Shown one piece after another: positions 56,533 through 64,000 of a stretch of 64,000 bases of DNA. The translations under genes were made by a program, and so were the position numbers. How positions within the stretch are numbered: position 1 is the first letter of the stretch; every line of letters starts with the position of its first letter. Under the pieces are notes generated by a model. That model saw nothing but the letters and a program-made list of their open reading frames with translations, had not been told where the DNA came from and searched no databases. Origin of the DNA: Fistulifera solaris (Eukaryota > Bacillariophyta > Bacillariophyceae > Naviculales > Stauroneidaceae); assembly GCA_030295235.1 (NCBI GenBank), contig AP026142.1:434001-498000 (forward strand). The letters are read 5' to 3'.

Positions 56533-56689
56533 GGAGACTTTTGCGTTGAGTGAATCGGTATTCATCTTGTTTGTTTCGCATGGGTGATTGATTCGCTGCA
56601 ATCGTGGCTTTATGATAACACCAAATCGATGGATATTTTACGAATGAAGATAATGATAAAAAATCAATCTGTTTTTCTATTGCTTCTTA

Positions 56690-57772
56690 TCAATCATGCA
56701 TTTCGACGGGTAAGGATTGGACAAGACGACCGACAAAGTCTCGCAGGGACAAAGATGCGCTGGCCTCGGGGAAAAGCTCGGTAAACGGTTTGCCCATTTC
56801 ACACGATTTCAGTAGCTCCGGATCGAGAGGGAGTCGCCCCCAAAATGGTACGCAATAATCGTTGCACATGCGCTCCGTTCCACCTGTGCCAGCAAAAAAA
56901 TCAGAGGCCACTAAACAGTCCAGTACCTCTGGACATTTCTCTCTCAGCGTCGCCAGAATGGCTTCGGTACAATCCGACCCGTGAGCGGATAGGAACCGCA
57001 GTTTGTCCATACGGGCCTGAAAGGTGCCCATGTTTTCTACAACACCAAGAACGGGTACTGAAGTCTTTTTGCAAAACGACAATTCCTTGCGCACGTCCGC
57101 CAAACTGACTTCTTCCGGTGTTGTAACAACAAGAGCCCCGGCAATGTTTTGCGCCTTTTGCAAATACTGCACGGTCGAAATGTGCTCATCGCTGGTTCCG
57201 GGTGGCGTATCGACAATCAAATAATCCAAGCCGTCTGTTTCCCCGGTCCAGTCGACTTCGGTGAGAAATTGTTGAATGAGAGCATTTTTCCGTGGCCCTC
57301 TCCAAATCACCGCTTGATTGTGATCGGACAGCATGAACGAAATGCTCATGACGGCGATATTGCTGCTACTGTACACGGGAATCCATGACCCGGACCCCGA
57401 ATGACGAACGGTTTGAGTGACATAATCATCTCCGAGCACCATCCGCGGCGCCGATGGTCCGCACAAATCCACGTCGAGCAACCCCACGGCGTAGCCTTGT
57501 GCGGCCAACGTATGACAGAGCTGCGCCGCCACGGTACTTTTCCCCACCCCGCCTTTGCCCGAAATGACCAATACCACGTGCTGCACATTCCGCAGGCTAT
57601 ATCGCAGTTGCTGTGCCTCAGCTTCAGCTTTGGCGATGGCTTCTGGAGACGAAAACGCGCCCGAAGCACAAGCGCCTTGATTCGGACATCCCTCACACGC
57701 GGAGGCTTTCCCGGCGCTTTCCGAAGTCGGGCCTACGCAATTTTCGTTGGCGTTGGTGGGTGCTTCTTGCAT
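56690..57772 (-). CDS. NBP35: NBP35-type iron-sulfur cluster scaffold ATPase
   Basis: Cytosolic P-loop ATPase that assembles 4Fe-4S clusters for cytosolic and nuclear proteins. 360 residues, no intron, ATG at 57772. The N-terminal cysteine motif (NENC, then ACEGCPNQGAC) that holds a stable cluster is present. GKGGVGKST is the Walker A of the Mrp/Nbp35 group; DVDLCGPSAPRM, DTPPGTSDEH and VVENMG follow. The usual CPxC pair shortly after VENMS, which bridges the dimer's second cluster, is not seen. Here the sequence reads VENMGTFQARMDKLRF. Single cysteines occur further on (SDC, EKC, DC, NDYC). N-terminal cysteines argue for NBP35 rather than Cfd1 or plastid HCF101. Confidence 0.9.
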   Translation of the reverse strand: MQEAPTNANENCVGPTSESAGKASACEGCPNQGACASGAFSSPEAIAKAEAEAQQLRYSLRNVQHVVLVISGKGGVGKSTVAAQLCHTLAAQGYAVGLLDVDLCGPSAPRMVLGDDYVTQTVRHSGSGSWIPVYSSSNIAVMSISFMLSDHNQAVIWRGPRKNALIQQFLTEVDWTGETDGLDYLIVDTPPGTSDEHISTVQYLQKAQNIAGALVVTTPEEVSLADVRKELSFCKKTSVPVLGVVENMGTFQARMDKLRFLSAHGSDCTEAILATLREKCPEVLDCLVASDFFAGTGGTERMCNDYCVPFWGRLPLDPELLKSCEMGKPFTELFPEASASLSLRDFVGRLVQSLPVEMHD

Positions 57773-58684
57773 TTGAGTTCGTTAACGAAGAAAAAACAAG
57801 GAGGATAATAATCGAATTATAATGGTACTGGTACCGCTCCTGTTGAATGCAAAAACGGCCCAAGGAACATCGTCTCGGCGGCGGAAAAGCATGGAAATCC
57901 GCGTTCAAACCGTTCCATCCAAAATCAATCGTGCTTGGAGGGAATTTGGAATGAAGAATGCTGTACCAGGTAAGGTTTTTACATTGGGTACAACAAAGAC
58001 TCCCCCACTCAAACTACCAGTACCAGGTATCAATCCCAAAGTGGAGGAACCCTTTTCTACTGACTGGATTTTTCAGTCTTGGATCTCTTTCTCTGGCCAA
58101 CAAGATGTGTTTCTTGCTTCAAACAGCTGACATTCTCGTTCCAATTACATTCCATCACTATTAGCATCATCATAGACATTATTAATGATTCGGAGCAAAA
58201 TCAGGTTGAAGGTTGTATGCATGCAAAATCCTTGCAATCAATGTCATCAAATGGAAGACGGAACTGGGACTTCTTGTTATTACTTTGATTTAGTGCCGTA
58301 AGTCGATGAAGAAGTATATAATCCAAGAAATCATATACTAACAACTTATGTAATCCTTGCTATTGGCAACATTTGCATGCAACTCTTCATTCATGTTCAC
58401 ATCGAAAATCCATTCATTTCGTACACCCCCCAAAAGACTATAGATCCCGAGTGCTGTCTCGACCTTAACATGACTGGATTTCTGTCATGAGGATGACGTC
58501 TCGATCGCATCGCAACGGATGGCAAACACATTAACATGTCGAAAAAGATTATTGTTATTATTTTTCATGTTCACAAATCCGAACAGATTCGAGCTGCAAG
58601 CCATATTTTGAAATATTTGTAAAACAATTGATTTCTCGAGAATCGAAGCTATATATATATATATTTATATATATAACCGATATT
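57773..58684. other. Divergent region between NBP35 and the oxygenase/Tudor gene
   Basis: 0.9 kb. A plus-strand open frame at 57822-58130 has no recognisable features. TACCAGGTA motifs lie at 57964-57972 and 58021-58029. Confidence 0.4.
58650..58676. repeat. AT-rich microsatellite just before the oxygenase/Tudor gene
   Basis: About 27 bp of TA/TTA repeats ending 9 bp before the ATG at 58685; lies in the leader or core promoter and probably varies in length. Confidence 0.8.
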
Positions 58685-61635
58685 ATGGAAAGAAAGATTG
58701 ATGATTCGGCAGAACTCCTGGAAGAGGAGAAGAAAGAGAATGAGCACACTGAAACAACCTCGTTCGGTCCAAACAAAACAAACGACAATGAGAACCGGCC
58801 GTTGAGTAGTAATAACACGGAAAATAGAGGCTTGCAACCATCCTCATCAAGACGAACCGTCTCTTGGAAGCTACTTTACTGGATCGGATTCATGTTGCGG
58901 TTCGTCTTTTGGATGTTTCGATCGCTCTCGTGTTTGCCCTCTCGTTGATGACGATCTATTTGGGACGATTCACCGATGAGTACTTGATTCCCGCTGGAAA
59001 ACTCATGACTTGGAATTCCCAGCGCGCTGCACGAGAATTGACTTACTTTCATCGATACTGCGACGAAGAGGACCAGAGTACGCATTATGCGGCCGATTTA
59101 CTCGTTGACAGTGACATGACCGCCGAGGATGCGACCCAGGTCATGCTGACGCACGGAGCAGCCATGTTTCCCAATATCTTATCTGAAGAAACAGCGACCG
59201 AGTTGCGTGACTTTATTTTGGAACAGAATAAAAAGAATGAGGACATGATTTATGTCATTGAAAATACCAATCGCTGGTCCTTCTACTTGACGGTGGATCA
59301 ACATCCATCCGTTTCGAAAGCACTTCATGAACTGCTCAATACCAACCCACTACTCATTCAATCGTTAGAAAAAATTGCAGGCCATAATCCGGCCGTCATT
59401 GAGCTTACTACCATTACCAGCGCGTACGGGGCGGTCGATCAACACTGGCACCAAGATGTAGTACCCGAAAACAACGGCGCGAAGTATTCTCGCAACTTTG
59501 TGCCATCTTACTCGCTGTTCATTCCTTTACAAAATACAACCACCGCTATGGGTGCCACGGGATTGTGTCCCGGAACAACCATGTGTGCCGATGGGTGCGG
59601 AACATTCTGTGCCGAGACGGGTTTTCGACTTTCGGAGGCGACTGCTGAAGGAAATTGGCCCGTAGGGTGGGGTGCTCTCGTCAATCAACAAACGACTCAT
59701 ATGGGCGCCGGACATACCGATCCCCAGGGTCCTCACCGAGTGGTCATGGTCATCACGTTTGCACCCCGTCCACGATTTGGTCCTCATGAATTGGAGACGC
59801 GAATGATCGGCATGGGTGGCTCATATTCCCTGCACTGGTCACAATGGGGGCATACACTGCGAGACTTTTCGAATCCCCAACGGTACATGAAACAACCGTG
59901 GCGAACACTACGGAGTTTGGGACTGCACAAACCTTCTGGTACGGATTGGGGCTGGGATTTCGTGAGTCAAACACTTCAACGTGTGATGAACGGCGATGTG
60001 GGTTATTATCTGGACGATCTTGTTGAGTTTGTGGACAATGGCGGATTCCCCTTCCTTCCACAATATCTGCAAGGCCAGTTGCCCCCTGGAGAGATCAAGA
60101 GCGCTCGGACTGGATGGATTCAAATCTTTAGGAACACGCTTGAAAAGTGGCTTGAGTTTGTCAGCCGAGCATATGCCCATTGTCTGCGGTTCTTGTTGTT
60201 GGCGATTTTGGTTATTGTAATGTTCGCCGACAAGCCATTTGTTCAAAGTGTCACCATGGTAGCGCGGATAGGGATGGTGCATTTGCTAATTTTTTTGTTG
60301 AGTTTGTGGGCGTGGAACAATTTGGAGAGTGGTAGCTGGGCCTTGAATGTCCGTCGCTCGGCAGCATTTCGCGTTCCCAGTGGGCCACATCCCATGTACC
60401 CCCATATCCCTGCCTCTATTCCTTCTAACGATGATGTCTTGATTTTAAATGAAATGAAATCATCTTACATGGCATCGTTCACCGATGTGCTGGAGGTCAT
60501 GCATCCTGGCAACAAGTACTTCAAGGATCTTATCGACGCCAGTAGCAAAGGATACCAGTCGCTACCAAGGAACTTGCAAGAAAGACTGCGAACAAGTATT
60601 GTAGATTTACTGCACGACGATCAGAGGAGAATCTTGACCAAGAACGAAGAAGGAAATTGGGCTGAGGTAGATCGCAATCACGCCATCTGGTATTGTCATA
60701 AACAGTTTAGTTCCAGAAGCAACGCTTTGATAGAGTTGTCGATGAATTATCTTGATCATGCTCTGATGGAAACGCGATTTGGGTACTTTCGTGACACTGT
60801 TATGCACCGAAAACACAGTCCTATGTTTCTGATGAAACTACAATCCGATCTCTTGCGGCTTTCACCGCACTCAAGAGCACATCCAAAGGAGGGACAACCT
60901 TCAAACACCTTTTTGGCGCGAAGCGGTTTACCGAAACTCCCAACGTTGAATAATGAAATTTTTCGAAGGAAAGAGAGCAGCCCTCTCATGTCAGTGCGAA
61001 AAGCTGAAGAGCCGTTTCCCGGGGCGTGGTCAGCAGAGGGTGACGAAGTAGAAGCTCTATACGCGAGTGATTCGAGAGGTAGGTTCAAAAAGTGTGTGCT
61101 TGGTTTGTTGTCTCCGATGTCGTTTTACTTGGGTACCTTACTATTTCCTTTTTCTATAGAATGGTATAAAGGAACAATCATACGAGCCAGCTCGGATCGA
61201 CTGACGTGGACGGTACGGTTCGACGACGGGGATGTTGTTGATAACGTTTGTGCGCAATGTGTGCGTCCTTTCGTTCCCTATTCAGTGGGAGAAAAGGTGG
61301 AAGTGCGCATTTCCGATTCCGAATTTGCGACCGGGCAAGTAGTGGCGGCCATGGACGGTACTTACGACGTGACCTTGGAAGATGGAAGCGTTGTTTTTGG
61401 TACATCCTGTGCCGAAATGCGACGGGTGGATGAAGTTTCAGAAGAAGATGATGATGATGATGATGACGTGATAATAGAGCCTGGAGATCGTGTGATGGCC
61501 ATGTTTCCCGGCCTGCCGAACCAATGGTTCCCTGGCGTGATTGAAGGACACAACAAGGACGGATCGTTTGCCATTCAATACGACGACGGTGATTATGCAC
61601 CTCGAGTCGATCCTCGTCACATCCGATTACTGTAA
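58685..61635 (+). CDS. Membrane 2-oxoglutarate/Fe(II) oxygenase (PhyH-like) fused to Tudor-like repeats
   Basis: Large protein (about 956 residues after splicing). Order: acidic start, hydrophobic segment near residues 65-95, PhyH-like oxygenase with HWHQD (iron ligands H and D) and later HTDPQGPHRVVM (distal histidine), two hydrophobic segments (around LRFLLLAILVIVMF and MVHLLIFLLSLWAW), a helical region, then three Tudor/Agenet-like modules: WYKGTI...VRFDDGD, VEVRISDSEFATGQVV...LEDGS and VMAMFPGLPNQWFPGVI...QYDDGDY. Intron 61079-61159 is 81 nt with no stop. Splicing gives DSRE-WYKGT, the normal Tudor strand. The frame breaks at 58907-58910 (TTTT). One more T joins the start to the rest. Substrate unknown. 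Confidence 0.77.
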
Positions 61636-62096
61636 CGTTAGCATGGAACATGGTTAGATATCTTGGGAGGGGATTCTTGCATCGCTTGTCCAGTTTGCCG
61701 TCTTTCAGCAACTATTAAATGCCTCTTGTATTAATATTAAATTTAGCTCAATACATTTCATACTTGTAAGTTTCTCACAATGCCAGAAGCGTGTCTATTT
61801 GGTGTGCAAGTAAAAGATCTAGGCAGGACCAGGTAGAACAAAAAGTTTTGCTCTAGATCTAGATCTATGTGTAACCCTACCTGTACCTGGTACCAGGTAA
61901 CGATAAGCACTTCCTCTTGTTCATTCAAGACGGGTGATAACGTCGTTGGATGCATGACAGACGAAAAACGTAAGATTTTTACCAAACGTTTTTGTTGACA
62001 AAAATAAACTATCGAATCCATCGTTACAACATTATACGGAGTAACTTTGAAAGTTAGTTTGCGATCCAATACTGTTGTCGGCATTCCTTCACAGCC
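61636..62096. other. Intergenic region before TRAPPC9
   Basis: Contains overlapping TACCTGGTA/TACCAGGTA at 61884-61899 and TACGGAGTA at 62035-62043. No gene seen. Confidence 0.4.
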
Positions 62097-64000
62097 ATGG
62101 ATGCGGCATCTTCCCATTCCTTCGGGATTTCGGAAATCCCAGGATCGCCTTCTTTCCGCAACTCGGCCGTCAACGCCATTGCGGTGATTCCCTTATTGAG
62201 TAGTAAGCGCGACGGTGACGATGCGTCGACGAAATCCACCAAATCCTTTGGCGATCTGTTTGATGCGCTGCGTCGATATACCCAAAGCTTCGGGCATTCG
62301 GCGTCCTCGGAAGGCGAAGATTTTTATCTAATCGTTCCGAATAGTAGTTTAACGAGACCGGGTGACTGGAAATATGACGAAACGCCCTTAAAAGGCTTTC
62401 ACTGGCAGCATGGCTGTCAGCGAATGCGCCTTTTGACGGACGCCCGGAATATTCGCGTTTGGCACATGACCGCTTAATGAATCATACGATTGCTAGAGAA
62501 TGGATCGATCTATGTCCGAGTCGCCGCACGGCCGCTGTCATTGGTGTGTTGAACGTTCACGATTGCCACGATATTTCCGATCTTCATCGGGCCGAAGAAG
62601 AGCTACGAAAATGGGCCGAGAAATACGCATCGCCTCCGTACGAAGTCTCGGCACATGGGAAAGATGCCGAACGGGATCATCCCGTTTACAGGATGTTTGT
62701 GTACGACAGCTTTGACGAAGAGGGTCAGAAAATTGATTTGTCACACTCGAAAATGGGCTCCCAAATTTTGGCATTTCCGCCCACCGATGATTCACACGCT
62801 CAAATGATGGATCTGCATTTGAACGTAGTTATTAACGATCTAGCAGTAGCTATCTTCCGAGACCTAGAGTCCAAGATTCGTGAGTCGGATCAAATCCGGA
62901 ACGCGTCAAATCCGCCGGCGCCTTCGCAAAACAGTGTGCTGAGTCGAATTATATCGGCGGGTAATAGTGATAGGGACAAATTCTCCGACCAATCCAAAGA
63001 TGGCAAATTAAATGTGGGACGACTGGCGGGTTTGGTGAGTGCGGGCAACCCATTGGCGGACACCGAGGCGGATGAGGCGAGCACTGCAACCAAAGGAGGC
63101 AACACCGAAGCAACATCGAGCGTGTCGGTGGATGGTTCATCGTTCAAAGCAAGCTCATCTTTACCGCTTCTCTTAACGCCGCTGGACACGTATTGGGAGC
63201 AAGCCAACTTGACCCGAAAAGACATGGAAGATATTCGTAAACGAGACATTGGCCGGCGCGAAAAGTATTCCGCGGACTTGGCTTTATTGGCCGGCTCCCC
63301 TTTAGATGCGTACGAAAGATACCTCAAAGCGGCGGAATTGTGCAAGAGTTCGTCTGCTTCGGACCCATTGTGGTATGCTGCTAGTCTAGAAGGATGCGCC
63401 GGTGCGCACATTTCCATGGCGGAGGCGGGAGGTTACAATGTTGATGAGTATTTGGAAAACAATTTTCAATTGCCCAAAGACTTCTTCAACTTGATGAAAA
63501 TTCCGGAGGGCGAGAAATATTCAAACGTTAAACAATCTCTCCCTGATGTCGTGATAGCCCTTTGCGAGGAAGCTTTAGCAATTGTAAGCAGGAACGCACT
63601 TCTCTCGGCCTATCGTGCTGAGATTTTGTTAAAGCTGGCATGGTATTTATCGGATTTGGCAGAGAGACATCAAAGGTGCCGTTGGGGTGAAGGTGATGGT
63701 TGCTATGCAGGCGAATCTGGAAGCATACCTCGATGGGAACGCCCGTCTGTTTTTTGCGTTGGAGTTTGACCCTGAAAAACTACGAGAAAATGGCGCATTC
63801 AATGCCCAAAAGCATACACTGAAACGAATCGCAAAAATTTGCGAGTTTTTGGGTACAGCAAGTAGTCTGAGCTCCCTTCATTCAGGCACCAGGGTAGATG
63901 TTGCAGCCCAAGCTGTGAGCATCTGTTTGCACGGCATTAAGGTGAGTTGCCACGTTTTAATCAAACGTCTCAAAAAAGAAACCCTCACTTTCACACTTTC
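62097..64000 (+). CDS. TRAPPC9: TRAPP II complex subunit TRAPPC9/Trs120, N-terminal part
   Basis: Large tethering-complex subunit acting at the Golgi as part of the Rab11/Ypt31 exchange factor. The ATG at 62097 opens the protein. RTAAVIGVLNVHDC, then VYRMFVYDSFDEEG, RRKYSADLALLAGSP-like repeats (RREKYSADLALLAGS), AYERYLKAAELCK and PLWYAASLEGC follow the order seen in human TRAPPC9. The first exon ends at 63941 with AAG|GTGAGT, and the gene continues beyond the window. The frame breaks twice, at 62458-62460 (TTT, one T short) and 63684-63687 (GGGG, one G too many). Corrected, exon 1 has 615 full codons. Both look like read errors. A serine/threonine-rich insertion sits near residues 270-310. 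Confidence 0.83.

Noticed and set aside
57822-58130. 102-codon plus-strand open frame upstream of the oxygenase/Tudor gene
   Set aside because: No domain, no conserved start context, and it overlaps the expected NBP35 promoter.
1-64000. tRNA, rRNA or other structural RNA genes
   Set aside because: No B-box (GGTTCGANNCC) with matching cloverleaf and no rRNA-like sequence was found by eye.

Overview
The window looks like nuclear DNA of a diatom, probably a raphid pennate. Coding sequence has short GT-AG introns (about 64-273 nt). Plastid precursors begin with a signal peptide followed by an ASAFAP-like cleavage motif (THAF, QAF, YAF, AHAF, SGFQ). The long terminal repeat (LTR) element is of the diatom Copia (CoDi) type. 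I cannot name the species from sequence alone.

Layout. 0.9-2.6 kb: an MscS-like mechanosensitive channel. 4.2-14.7 kb: a broken CoDi-type Copia element with an internal 2.3-kb tandem duplication. A 760-bp DNA transposon with 11-bp inverted ends and a 9-bp target duplication sits inside its 3' LTR. 14.8-27.2 kb: single-copy genes for a MATE transporter, a SulP transporter without STAS, RNase Z, a PITAIRE-type CDK, the plastid protein CGLD27, a plastid FKBP and an S28 peptidase. 27.6-48.1 kb: eight paralogues plus one fragment of an unfamiliar ankyrin-like family with acidic tails, four on the minus strand and four on the plus strand. The two blocks are separated by a plastid EngB GTPase and a HIR/SPFH protein. 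48.2-64 kb: a FAM133-like protein, a thylakoid lumen protein, 6-phosphogluconate dehydrogenase, an EF-hand/Tic20 fusion, a possible Mis12 kinetochore protein, a plastid three-RRM protein, NBP35, a 2-oxoglutarate oxygenase/Tudor fusion, and TRAPPC9 running off the right end.

How the genes fit together. Six host genes encode predicted plastid proteins (CGLD27, FKBP, EngB, lumen protein, Tic20 fusion, RRM protein). The rest are housekeeping genes with no common pathway. The ankyrin-like array is the most distinctive system: a lineage-specific family evolving by tandem duplication and loss.

Data quality. About sixteen single-base frame breaks in otherwise good host genes lie at or beside short homopolymer runs, and restoring one base gives conserved protein and a length divisible by three. 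Most are therefore probably read errors, and several apparently broken paralogues may be whole. Paralogue C, the 27.6-kb fragment, and the in-frame stops in B and E look like real decay.
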